From NCBI RefSeq assembly GCF_032854445.1, contig NC_088302.1, positions 3,154,023-3,218,022 on the forward strand: a stretch of DNA of 64,000 nt. Direction: 5' to 3'. Source of the DNA: Liolophura sinensis. Taxonomy: Eukaryota > Mollusca > Polyplacophora > Chitonida > Chitonidae. Shown piece after piece: positions 1 through 12,499 of this stretch (positions are counted from its first letter, which is position 1; each line of letters begins with the position of its first letter). The translations under genes were made by a program, and so were the position numbers. The notes under the pieces are model-generated. The model did not search any database. It worked only from the letters and a program-made list of their open reading frames with translations, and was not told the origin of the DNA.

Positions 1-2046
1 GCCACCAGACCTCTGTAAACAAACAAACAACAAACATATAAACAAATAAAACCAAACCAACAAACACAGTTAAAATGTTTGACCAAGAGTGACTTCGGTT
101 CCACGTGCCACATAAGCAGTACAGCAGACCTACCCGTATAAGAACTTCGAAGTTTACGCTAACATCTGTTCTTATCTTTTTATTTAATATCCTGTGTTCA
201 TGCTTACAGTTATTTATCGATGATTTATCGATGATTTATCGATATATGCTTCATTCATATGTTGCAAATAACACCTGTGGCAGTGTTAGATGACATAGTC
301 AAACGCAGAATTAGGCACGCCAAGCAGGTACAGTGCAAAAATTAGCGGTATATAGGTGCACATGATGTTATTCCCATGCTGCTGTAGAGTACTGTGCCAC
401 TATAACCGAGGGCAGGACTAGTACTCTGCAATACGTCCTATTGTCTATTTCTTTTAGAGAGTCGCCTATTTTCAGCTGCCTGTAAAATCAGACTTACTCG
501 CCAACAAAACTGCGTATAGCCAGTGACACGTAACAACATAAGCTCTACACAATGATATATTTGAAGTTCACATCATTGCATAGAAAATGAAGCCAGAACA
601 CTTTTTCTAATTCATAATGTTTCCATAAAGTGCATAAGCGTTGTTTCGACGGCAAACCCATTTACACAGTGAAAAAGAAAACCGTCGATTTAGCGCGTAA
701 GCTGTCCCTGGCGATAAAACAGTTTAGTCTAAGTCCGGCAGGTAAATTAAAGTTCGGCTGTCGGCGGCTACTTTATAGCGAGCACATTAATGAATGTTCT
801 CCTCGTGTATGCAGTAACCAGGCCGGTAATATATGGCATGCAAATCATTTTACGACAGGAATAGCTCAGATTGCAGTCGGACATTCGTAAAAGAAATTAG
901 TCATATACAGGTCAGTGTTCAGTGAGGGCTTGTACGTGGATTGAGAACACGAAAGTTAGAAACGTGGATGCGAACAATCGCCATTCCCAAAACTTCCCCC
1001 AAAGCAGTAAATGAAAACAAAAAATCTAAAGAAAACTATCTCTGAAGAGGTCAAAACGGGGGCGGGGGGGGGGGCATTTTTTGGTTCATTCCCCAAGCTC
1101 GTATTTCATCCTCACAGGAAAAGTTGACGTCATTCCATTGCTTACCCACGAATACATAAACATGACAAACAGCACATTTGTGTCCTCTATGAGTGATTAA
1201 GTCACTGTCATCTAGAATCTAGGTTTGATTAGGGCATTAAAGAGACACGTCAACATGAAGGTAAACGCTATACCATACATCCATGCGCAGTCTGACACAG
1301 TCACGGTGCCTGCGTAAATGTTGCCCAACGGAGTTAGATAGCCAATAAGATTTGGAATCGGCATGTGTTTTGTGATGTGATTCGCCTATGCACTTGTGGA
1401 TTGGGATGTCAGTTGTGACTGGTCAAATATCGACAGCGTGTCTCGCCTCTGATATACAGGCATGCCATTTCCAGCTCTATATCTCCAGATGATGTACATA
1501 ACTAGACATCGTTTCGCATAACACCATTGCAGTTATGTGGGATAACACTTTTTAGGCATAGCATATACCGAAAATATTAAAGTGCTGAAAATGGCGTGAG
1601 ACCAGTCCGGATTACCAATTAGTCCGGATTATCAATAGGCAAGTTCGCCGTAAGGTTTTCCAGTCATGTATCTACCGCAAATGGCGCAGACGAATGGCAT
1701 ATATTGCTACAGGGCTTATCTGCTGGTTCAAAACTTCTATTTCTGTGCAAATGGTGCAGGCGGACTTCAAAACCAAAATCCGGCACTAGTGTATAATTCC
1801 TAAATAACGATAATACAGTTACCATTAAACCACATTTACGTGATCCACCAAGTTAGTATTTCGCGTTTTTAATTGGAACAGAAAGATAAAAAGAGGAAAA
1901 TAGTTGTATCTGTGCTAACCTTCACAATCGAAGTTTACAATTTTAACCAAAACCCCCGGAGTCATGAGGTGGTGGTGGTGGGGGGGGGGGGAGCATATCG
2001 CTAAAATTTAGTTGCAACTATGATTGTCTTTGCCCTTCAATACCGA
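1..2046. other. No gene recognised
   Basis: AT-rich sequence with only short open frames, the longest 86 codons at 630-890, which matches nothing I know. A G-run lies near 1056-1076 and another near 1979-1991. I see no convincing exon, RNA gene or mobile element here. Confidence 0.5.

Positions 2047-2138
<92 letters not shown>
2047..2138. repeat. Compound microsatellite (CA)n then (TA)n
   Basis: A long AC dinucleotide run (about 2049-2092) is followed after a short spacer by an AT run (about 2100-2138). It lies directly beside the MITE-like inverted repeat at 2150. Confidence 0.9.
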
Positions 2139-2139
<1 letters not shown>

Positions 2140-2149
2140 TAAGATCTAC

Positions 2150-2268
2150 AGAGGGGTTGCGCGACCTCCTCCTGGCAGCCCTGTCGGAGTACTGTGACCA
2201 TATCAGACTCCAATATGGCTGACTGATCACTGTTCTGCCAGGGTTATGATGAGACTTACAACCCCTCT
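2150..2268. mobile_element. Possible short MITE-like element with 10-bp terminal inverted repeats
   Basis: AGAGGGGTTG at 2150-2159 is matched exactly by its reverse complement CAACCCCTCT at 2259-2268, enclosing about 100 bp. No coding capacity. The size and perfect terminal repeats fit a small non-autonomous DNA transposon. Only one copy is seen in the window, so a chance inverted repeat remains possible. Confidence 0.3.
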
Positions 2269-3486
2269 ATTCCCCTCTATTACATACTATGGAGTAACAG
2301 TTTGAACTATTTATCTTAGGCATGTGCTGTGGTAAAATTATAGCCAAAAAATAAATAAATAGATAAATAAATAAAAATATTGTCGTGAATGAACATAAAG
2401 TTTAAAAACGGACTGCGGTATAACTGGATTCAAGGGCAACACTGAGGCTAACCGGTTCATTGAGATGACCGCCCACAACATTTATTTTCCGGGTTACCTG
2501 CAGTATACATGCAGAGAGCATGGATACTTTCCGCTTCCGTGACGTCATTATGTCTCGAGAAACCAATAACCTGACACGCTGAATGCAGAACTCTGAGACC
2601 ACAACTCTTTTTTTCTATCTTTGAAAAATTTAATCTTCATCTAAGATTCATCTATTGTCCATTAGGAGATGTGGGAAGGAGAGCTTGTGTCGTTCATAGT
2701 AAAATGCGTCATTGTGGTTACGCGCCTGATTCCGGGTCTGGGGAGTATCCAAAGCTGATAGTATTAAGCCAGCGTTAGACGTGAGCCTGGGATAAGGCTG
2801 CCTTGACCAATGAAAATCCTACAACGGCTGGGCGAGGTGGACAAGAAGACCAGTTACCTAACGTTGTTGTTTGTCACCACGAATGTATGATAAGCTCTAT
2901 TTTCCTCTCCGATTCGTTGTTTTCTTCATGCTTTTCAAGGCCTTTTTTGTGGTTGTAATATGGAACAAATACAACAGACGTAGTATAAGTGTGTTAAACA
3001 ACACATTGAGTCTCTAAGTCTCTAAGTACCAAATAAGTATAAGGCTAAAGCTATACATGCTTTAGTTATTTCAAGCTACAGACTTGAAAGCTGGTTGACA
3101 TTTGGTATGCGAATATCTGTTTGGGTGCATATATTTACATAGACCTAGAATTGAACGTAACATATAGACATATATTTCAAAATGGCGCATGTCAAAAACA
3201 TATGTAATTTTGTGTTTACAACTTGAACGTGTAGTAATAACACGTTTGAAAACTTAATGAGATTAATTATGGATGGCTTCACAATTATTGTTGAAACCAA
3301 GTATACTTTAACGTGAAACAATATATCAGTGAACAGTGTGTTTGTTTGCATCGCACTTAAGATCGCTTTCATGGGGAATTTTGGTCAGTTCACAACGGTG
3401 TCTCCATAAAGTAGATACAAAGTTTACATTGTCTTTGTCCTGGAAAAACTCCAATCATTAGTTGGTCTATTCTCTTATGTTTATTG
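2269..3486. other. No gene recognised
   Basis: AT-rich intergenic or intronic sequence. Open frames are all under 80 codons and none resembles a known family. Confidence 0.5.
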
Positions 3487-3636
3487 TATGTGGGAAGGTC
3501 TGCCGACAACCTGTGGATGGTCGTGGTTTCCCTCGGGCTCTGCCCGGTTTCCTCCCACCGTAATGTTGGCCACCGTCGTATAAGTGAAATATTGTTGAGT
3601 ACGGCTTAAAACATCAATTAAATAAATAAAATAAAT
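3487..3636 (+). mobile_element. tRNA-derived SINE, 5'-truncated copy
   Basis: This matches the body and tail of the SINE that is full length at 21009. It starts at the TGTGGGAAGGTCTG region, runs through the conserved GTATAAGTGAAATATT block and ends in AAATAAATAAA. The tRNA-like head is missing. Several substitutions relative to the best copies suggest an older insertion. Confidence 0.85.
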
Positions 3637-4858
3637 CTTATGTTTATTGTCTATGGGACAAGAACAATGTTAACCAATTCTAAAGTCTGCGGTCTAACAT
3701 GATTCCAATCATACGTCGACCCAAGTACTCGCGTATGTTCAGTGTCCACGAGGAAAGTACAATATTTACCGCTATATTGAAGTCTGCGGTCTGACTTGAC
3801 TCTAGTCAGTACTTGGCCTGTTCCATTATACTGAGTTACAATGTGGAAAGTTCTAAGTTTACCGATTCCAATGGACTCGAATTCGGATTGAGTTCGGGTG
3901 TTTCGAAACAACGGATGGACTTTTGAGAAAAGGACACCATGAAGTCAAATGTCTGTCCAACACCAAAGATCATGAAGGTGCATGTAGGTAAACTCGTTGA
4001 CTGAAGCAGTAAACAAACAAAAAATTTTATATTTGACGATTCCAAAACTTGAATCACTTTCATGGTGTGTATAAATGCATCACGCGGCAAAACAACTTGG
4101 CGTTAAATTATCATTAGTGCGTGAAGGAATCCTTTAGGGGTGGTAAAGCTGATCTGAGGCTTGCCTATTGAATTCAGCCCACACGTCTCCAGCTACGGAA
4201 TGACCCATCCGACAAGTTGATACTGTTAGCAGTGTGGAAACCAAATAGGCCACACAGCTAGCCAAACCGCATGGAACAGGCGGATGTATTTCAGCTAGGA
4301 ATTGGGATTAGCCTAGCTTCTTAAGGAGGACAGTCAGTATTGTGATGGGTAGAACACAGTCCCTGGATGCACAGTACATCGCCAGCAAACTCTAGAACAT
4401 GCAAATAATAATGACCAGTTCATTAAGTGATCGGTCGGCTTTTCACCGGGACAGAAAACTTCATAAATAGAAATAGCCTGGTCGAGGTCACGGAGGATAA
4501 TTGCCTCCGACGCTCTGCTCCCCAAGGTACCCGCCACAGAATCACCGGTGAAGAATTGTCACCAATTTTGGCCTTGTATCCGTTTTATTTAGGATGCAAA
4601 CTCTTAACGCTGCGAACGTTTGCGATCCCACCGGCTAGTGGACCCTATAGCTATCCGATATATATGCTGACAAGAACCACTACATAAATGTGATAATCTC
4701 TATATCACAGGCGAGAAAGCCGGAGCTATTTGTATATGGACTGCGTCTGGGTCAGAACTATAGCTTGTTAATTTGCCGTATATCTATAGCTAGCTGATAT
4801 GGTCTCTGGAAAATATGCCGGTCGCTCACCACTGTCTATCCCCTCCTCCCTCCCCCAA

Positions 4859-4861
<3 letters not shown>
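3637..4861. other. No gene recognised
   Basis: Unassigned sequence. Overlapping short open frames at 3651-4090 (minus) and 4334-4687 (both strands) match no family I recognise. A higher-GC patch near 4480-4540 could be an exon fragment but has no identifiable product. Confidence 0.45.
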
Positions 4862-4895
<34 letters not shown>

Positions 4896-4923
4896 ACCCT
4901 CTCTCTCTCTTCTCTCTCTCTCC
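4862..4923. repeat. (CT)n microsatellite
   Basis: A nearly continuous CT dinucleotide tract, interrupted by short TTTCTCACC and CTTCTC breaks. The serine/leucine-rich open frame reading through it is an artefact of the repeat. Confidence 0.9.
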
Positions 4924-7070
4924 CCACTCGTGTCTAGCCCGTCAATCGATACCCAGCTGCCAAGGCGTACTCAATTTGCCACATGCTTGCTGGAATGACG
5001 TCACAAGTCATTTCCAATGAATACCTTATCTTGCTTCCCGTGAAGAACTGTTCCCCACTACATAGAGTTACAAATTCCCTTAATTGCCGCTACACTCTTT
5101 TTATGCAGCCGACTTGTCATGATTTCACGCTGAAGGGCTTTTCCGTGATGGAGAGTTTTTAGCTGTTTGGAGTAGCCGGGGGCGACTGGTTGCGGAGCGG
5201 GCGGTCCTTGACGGACGCCGGATTGAGGACAGACAGGAATGACCATAGGCCTATGTGGATGACTAAGGCTTTCCACATTCTGACCACTCCACTGATTTAC
5301 AGTTTAGTTTAATAATACTTCCCACAAGGACGAACAGCTATATAATCTCCGCGGTCAGCTCCTACGCCGATTATAAAACTGACACAATGTATAACTAGCG
5401 TCTAGAGTTCCAATAGTCCAAGGCATCCTGATGAAGGGGAAAACAGACCCAGTGGCCGGATACAAAACAATCGACATTGTTCTAAAACGATGCCGGTATG
5501 TACAGGGAGGTTTCAAATCACTCAGCTGGTGAACCCTATATGTCGTCGAATAAATTCATGCCATTTGCTAGGATATAGCGCTTCGGGGGTCCAAATTACG
5601 TTTTACCATTGGTTAGTGAAGCGGCAAATGGTTAACTGCTTGGTTGCCTGCTGGAAATAAGGGTGTTAACATTGCCTCGGAGCCATCCCTCATTAATTGT
5701 GAGTTCGGGCTCGTCTCAGGGGGCATCTTGATGGAGATCGCTCTCCGACGCTTTTACATAAGGACAATTTTGTTTATCTAACGATATGTTATGATAGGCC
5801 GCATATAGAATTTGCTTACGAACGATGAGCCTTGTTTTGGCTCGACCTGTCCTACCCAATACATTCATAATATACAGTCGTACTGGAATGTACATGTCCT
5901 TCTCCGAGGCCGAGTTATTTTCGGCAAGATTCTCCCTTGCATTGACGTCATCGGCGGCTGAGTATAGCCGATACTATCTATTCCTATCATCCGGATAATG
6001 CCGTAACACTAGTACAGGATCATGGAGATCTCCCGGGAGTTACAGGGCCTCAGATTTACGCGAATACGTGCGTGGAGCGTGGCAAGAGAACTAGGGCGAA
6101 AAAAAAAAGAGAGGAAAACAATAAAAACAGTTATAGAGAGAGTGATATGCATGCTTTGGTTATCGGGTAGATCTGTTAATGCCCATTTTGTAACGATTTC
6201 CATACACGCAAGGTATTGAGGTCGATATGTAAATAGGAAATATATGGATAGGGTTGATTTGCATGGAAAGGAACTCTATAAGTAAGATGTATTGATAAAT
6301 ATATCACTTTGTATGCGTGTATTTACACCTGGGGCCCCCTATACATTGTATCCATCAAATACAAATACACATAATGAACGTCAAAGACACCGGAAAAGAC
6401 ACAACGGATGTACATATCCGCTGACACTCAAATACAATACTGTTACAAGCATGCGGCTGAACACAGTCTGTCCAAACATACGAAATAGTACTCATTTATA
6501 AAAGTTAGTTTACTGTTTATTTGTTTGTAGTTATGAACGCCATTTTGTCGAGAATCTCTGGCCCTCTGCTTCGTGTGTTAGGGGCTGTATATTCACCGAG
6601 GATTTATGAACAGTTGTCATCAAAGCCCACCTGAGATACATATTTTGATATTTGAGACCTTTAGGCAGAAGTTAAAAGCTCAGCTAGTAACTTGTAACTT
6701 GTAACTTCAAACTAGAATAGGTAAACTAATTCAGGTTTGAAGTTAGAAGTAACAAAATGTAGCTCCTAACTATAGGTTTCTCACGACAAGAACTAATTAG
6801 TACTTATAGTATACATATATACGGTCGTTTGTTTCAAACGTTGTTTTGGGAATTTGTCTAGTGATTTTTGACCCGCGAAACACCCACTATGGTTGATGGG
6901 TGATATGTGAATATATGTATCTGTTTCGACAACTGGATTCAACTTTACTTTGATAGTGCTGCGGCATCGTTTAAAAGCGGCAGGCATATAATACCGTATG
7001 CACGTTGTCTGACTGCATGTACATACCCCTGTCGAGGACACCAGTCACGACATTCTATCCAGTCACAGAC
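4924..7070. other. No gene recognised; one weak exon-like stretch
   Basis: The minus frame ending at 5058 stays open from a possible splice acceptor near 5300 and reads like coding sequence, but I could not place it in a family or connect it to other exons. The rest is AT-rich with short frames only. Confidence 0.4.
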
Positions 7071-7290
7071 AATTATTTATTTATAGCTTAGCGCCATAAT
7101 CAATTTTATACTTACACGATAGTGGTGAGGTTTATGGCCGGAAAAAATCGGAGTGCCCGGCATAAACCTCCGACCTTTGGCGAGTTACTCACGAACTTTC
7201 CAACCTGTGTCGTCGACGGCTTATTGTCACCAAGACCTCACAAACAGGGAGGGTGATGGAGTGTACAAATTGCACGTCCAAAGGTGGAGT
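7071..7290 (-). mobile_element. Degenerate SINE-related copy, variant subfamily
   Basis: In minus orientation it begins with the TTATTTAT tail complement and contains a GCCCGG..AAACC..CCGACC block shared with the copy at 43683-43920. An internal inverted repeat (about 7123-7142 with 7157-7171) sits in the body. Divergence is high, so the boundaries are approximate. Confidence 0.4.
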
Positions 7291-7450
7291 TGAGCTCGCA
7301 TCTCGTTTGTCGTTGATTTTCAGTCAGAGGTAGTAGGTACACTAGGTCGACCGATACTTGGCGTATGCATGTATAGGCCTAGATTAAGCACCAAGAAAGA
7401 ATATGCCAAGATTGTTAGATTCATGCTCTCAGGCTTGATTATGACCCGCA

Positions 7451-7570
7451 ATTATTTTATTTATTCTGATTGGCGTGTAACAATGTAACAGTACTCAAGA
7501 CTGTTTGGCTTGTACGTTGGTGGGCAGGTTAATGGGGGGAGGAAACCGGAGTAAAACCACTGACCTATGT
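7451..7570 (-). mobile_element. Degenerate SINE fragment
   Basis: Tail complement (TTATTTATTCTGATTGG), a GTACTCAAGA block and a GGAGGAAACCGGAGTAAA block occur in the order expected for a minus-strand copy of the window's main SINE, with many substitutions and a small internal duplication. Confidence 0.5.
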
Positions 7571-7683
7571 GAAGTTACAGAGCAACCAAGAGGAACATGG
7601 TGAAGGCAAGTTACCTACAGATGACATCATTTCTGACCAAAACTCCTGTCCGAGAAATCATTCACCACTGAACTGGACTTTCT

Positions 7684-7815
7684 ATTTTATTTATTTATTT
7701 GATTGGTGTTTTACGCCGTACTCAAGAATATTTCACTTATGTAATTACGGCCAGTATTATAGTGGGAGAAAAACGGACAGAGCCCCAGGAAAACCCACGA
7801 TCATCCGCAGGTTAG
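7684..7815 (-). mobile_element. tRNA-derived SINE, 5'-truncated copy
   Basis: A clear minus-strand copy. The TATTTATTTGATTGGTG tail complement is followed by CGTACTCAAGAATATTTCAC, the GGCCAGTATTATAG block and CCACGATCATCCGCAGGTTA. It stops before the tRNA-like head. The open frame at 7569-7886 runs through it and is not a gene. Confidence 0.85.
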
Positions 7816-9605
7816 GATCTCCTATTTTAGCCCGATGGTTACTTCACGTTTTTACACTTACTTTCTTTAAATGTTCGTGCTGGTGAAGTACTGTGTTCGC
7901 TTCTTCGTTCGTTAGCGGGTATGACATCGCTTTCATGTTTTTGTTTTGTTTTGTTCGGTTACATCTCGACATAGTATGTTCGTCTCGATCGGAGACAACT
8001 ATAATATCTTCTTCAAACGCCTTCACAGTTGAAGCGCTTTCGTAAAGTGTAGGCTAACGGGCACACTTCTGGTTTAACCTGTCAGTTGTTACGGATTTTT
8101 ACAGGCGAATATCACACGATTTGACATGATTTGTCTGGCGGCTATAGATGGTTTCGAACTCCTGGCCTCGTCCATCAAAATAGTCGTGACACACGCATAT
8201 AAAGAAGTGCGGCACACGAAAAACGTCTCTATCAGCGAATATACTTGAGAAAAGTGTAGATGTCATGTGTTTCTGAATATAGGAAAGGGAGGTGAATAGG
8301 GTATAAATAACCGTAAACTACAAGTGTGGCAAAAATAACTGCTTACATATCGGTAAAAGATAAAAGACTACATAAATGTTAAGAGTTGTGAACATATACT
8401 TATAGAATGCCATGAAGGACCTCTGAAAGCTGCATACGCGCTGGAAATTTCCTTGGTTGAGACACCGATTTAATGGAACCAAAAAAAAACTGTGCAATTT
8501 TAAAATCAATATAGCTGAAATTTGTCTTGATAGCGGAGACACTCAGAATATAATACATGATGTACTCCGGGCTAAATATATGTGATATAAGAATATCATA
8601 TTCTTTTGCAATTATCTTTGACTAATAGTCTGTTTTTGCACTGTCGGTGCGGCTTGGCTCATCTATCATTGCTTTATGCTTCTTGTATATTATACAGTTT
8701 TCTACTTGGCATTAGAAGCATGTAAGTGCAAGGCTAGAAAGCTGGAAACAACCACCTGGGAATATACAGGGAAGACAGGCCTCCGTTAGTCCACGCACAC
8801 ATAATGAATGAATTGAGCTTTTGTGATTAGATAATCGGCTTTTATATATCTTTTCTGTGTTACTTGCCTTTGGTTTGGGACACATAACAGTAGATGAAAA
8901 TGGCGTGGAAATGTAAGCATTTTTTATTAGATCAAAAATAAAATGTCATTAATTCATTACTTCTGTACTGTAGATCATGTATGGGTGAAAATACAGCCAA
9001 ACGCTTATACCCGTGGAGAGATGGGGATAACCAGGCGCTTCCATGCCCGGCTACTGTTGTATTTAGCAATAAAATGTGAGGGATAAAACACAGAAGATCT
9101 TTCTGGAAACATCCTCCTAATGATGATCCAGTGCATAATGTTGGTAAGCGACTCATTGTGCTCCATTTAAGCTTTTAACCTATACTTGTCCAAAAAAAGG
9201 ACAGCAATTTATTCTTCATTCGGTTGCGCGTTGATTAAGAGGTTTCTCACAGGTTTTCGGTGCCTTCATTGATCAATGTTGAGCAGATCTGCCGCAGCCT
9301 CTTGTCGTCAGCAGCAACTATAGAGAACTTCTCCCGCTCAGCACAAAGTCTGTGTCAGCTATAAAACAATCTGTGACTTCTTTCACTTTCGCACAAGTGC
9401 TATAATTAAAGTTTGTGTTTCAAGCCAATTTTTAAAAGCCATATCTATGGAACACTCAATCACGTCTCTAAAATTTTTTCTTTTATTTTGAATGTTTAAT
9501 TTTTTAAAACTACTTTAGTCCCTGCAAGAATGCTGTCTTCCAGTGGGCATAATAGGCCTCGAAAGCCATGTTCATGCATCCTTTCCAAAGCCGACATCAT
9601 CTGTA
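7816..9605. other. No gene recognised
   Basis: AT-rich sequence with short open frames on both strands (all under 75 codons) and no recognisable domain. No RNA gene seen. Confidence 0.5.
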
Positions 9606-12499
9606 TTCAATATGCATATGTCCATGACACCAAACACAAGCCGCCAGTAGGAATATGTCCATGACACCATATACAAACCGCCAACATGCATATGTCTGTG
9701 TCACCACATACAAGCCGGCAATATGAATATGTCCGTGTCACCACAGACAAGCCCCCAGTACGAAGATGTCCAGGACACCATATACAAACCGCCAATATGA
9801 ACATGTCCATGATACCCCATGCAAGTCGCCAATATGAATATGTGCGTGTCACCACATACAAGCTGGCAATATGAATATGTCCATGACAAAATGTACAAGC
9901 CGCCAAAATAAACATGTCCAGGACACCACATACAGACTGCCTATACGAATATGTCCAGGACACCACAAACCCCCAATACGAATATGTCCAGGACACCACA
10001 TACAGACTACCAATATGAATATGTCCAGGACACCACAAACAAACCGCCAATATCACTATGTCCATGACACCATATACAAAATGCCAATATGAATATGTCC
10101 ATGACACCCCATACAAGTTGCCAATATGAATATGTCCGTGTCACCACATACAAGCCGGCAATATTAATATGTCCATGACACCACCTGCAAGCTGCCAACA
10201 TGAATATGTCCACGACATCACACACAAGCCTACGATAATAATATGTCTGTGACACAGCATGCAAGCTGCCAATATAAATATGTCCAGGGCACCACATACA
10301 ATCCGCCAATATTAATATGTCTGTGACACCACATGCCAGAAGCCAATATGAATTTGTCTGTGACACCGCATGCCAGAAGCCAATATGAATTTGTCCATGA
10401 CACGACACGAAATCTGCCAATATAAATATGTCCAAGACACCACATGCAAGAAACCAATATGAATATGTCCACGACACGACATACAATCCGGCAATATTAA
10501 TATGTCTGTGACACCGCATGTAAGCTGCAAAAATGAATATGTCCACGACACGACATACAATCCGGCAATAGTAATATGTTTGTGACACCACATGCAAGCT
10601 GCAAATATGAATATGTCCACGACATCACACACAATCCGACAATATTAATGTGTTTGTGGCACCACATGCAAGCTGCCAATATGAATATGTCCACGACATC
10701 ACAGACAATCCGACAATATTAGTGTGTTTGTGAAACCACATGCAAGCTGCCAATATGAATATGTCCACGACATCACACACAATCCGGCAATATTAGTGTG
10801 TTTGTGAAACCACATGCAAGCTGCAAATATGAATATGTCCACGACATCACACACAATCCGGCAATATTAATATGTTTGTGACACAGCATGCAAGCTGCAA
10901 ATATGAATATGTCCACGACATCACACACAATCCGACAATATTAGTGTGTTTGTGAAACCACATGCAAGCTGCAAATATGAATATGTCCACGACACCACAT
11001 ACAATCCGGCAATATTAATATGTTTGTGACACAGCATGCAAGCTGCAAATATGAATATGTCCACGACATCACACACAATCCGACAATATTAGTGTGTTTG
11101 TGAAACCACATGCAAGCTGCCAATATGAATATGTCCACGACACCACATACAATCCCGCAATATTAATATGTTTGTGACACAGCATGAAAGCTGCCAATAT
11201 GAATATGTCCACGACATCACACACAATCCGACAATATTAGTGTGTTTGTGAAACCACATGCAAGCTGCAAATATGAATATGTCCACGACATCACATACAA
11301 TCCGACAGTATTAGTGTGTTTGTGAAACCACACGCAAGCTGCCAATATGAATATGTCCACGACACCACATACAATCCGGCAATATTAATATGTTTGTGAC
11401 ACAGCATGCAAGCTGCCAATATGAATATGTCAACGACATCACAGACAATCCGACAATATTAGTGTGTTTGTGAAACCACATGCAAGCTGCAAATATGAAT
11501 ATGTCCACGACATCACACACAATCCGACAGTATTAGTGTGTTTGTGAAACCACATGCAAGCTGCCAATATGAATATGTCCACGACACCACATACAATCCG
11601 GCAATATTAATATGTTTGTGACACAGCATGCAAGCTGCCAATATGAATATGTCCACGACACCACATACAATCCGGCAATATTAATATGTTTGTGACACAG
11701 CATGAAAGCTGCCAATATGAATATGTCCACGACATCACATACAATCCGACAATATTAGTGTGTTTGTGAAACCACATGCAAGCTGCCAATATGAATATGT
11801 CCACGACACCACAGACAATCCGGCAATATTAATATGTTTGTGACACAGCATGCAAGCTGCCAATATGAATATGTCCACGACATCACACACAATCCGACAA
11901 TATTAGTGTGTTTGTGAAACCACATGCAAGCTGCCAATATGAATATGTCCAGGACACCACATACAATCCGGCAATATTAATATGTTTGTGACACAGCATG
12001 CAAGCTGCCAATATGAATATGTCAACGACATCACAGACAATCCGGCAATATTAATATGTTTGTGACACAGCATGCAAGCTGCCAATATGAATATGTCCAC
12101 GACATCACACACAATCCGGCAATATTAATATGTTTGTGACACAGCATGAAAGCTGCCAATATGAATATGTCAACGACATCACAGACAATCCGGCAATATT
12201 AATATGTTTGTGACACAGCATGCAAGCTGCCAATATGAATATGTCAACGACACCACAGACAATCCGGCAATATTAATATGTTTGTGACACAGCATGCAAG
12301 CTGCCAATATGAATATGTCCACGACATCACACACAATCCGACAATATTAGTGTGTTTGTGAAACCACATGCAAGCTGCCAATATGAATATGTCCAGGACA
12401 CGACATGAAAGCTGCCAATATGAATATGTCCAGGACACCACATGCAAGAAACCAATGTGAATACATTCATGACACGACATACAATCTGGCAATATGACC
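9606..12499. repeat. Satellite array, 37-bp unit organised as 74-bp dimers
   Basis: About 2.9 kb of head-to-tail repeats. One half-unit reads GCCAATATGAATATGTCCAC and onward; the alternate half-unit carries GCAATATTAATATGTTTGTG. Early units (9606-10250) are more diverged and mostly single type. From about 10500 the two types alternate, giving a 74-bp period and dimers of dimers. Many open frames of 60-200 codons rich in Cys, His, Trp and Tyr arise here on both strands, and they recur at multiples of the repeat period, so they are not genes. Confidence 0.95.

Noticed and set aside
5058-5330. Minus-strand exon-like frame (WSGQNVESLSHPHRPMVIP... ending CNSM)
   Set aside because: An acceptor and open frame are present, but there is no family match, no partner exon and no polyadenylation signal I could tie to it.
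7569-7886. 105-codon plus frame
   Set aside because: Runs through a minus-strand SINE copy.
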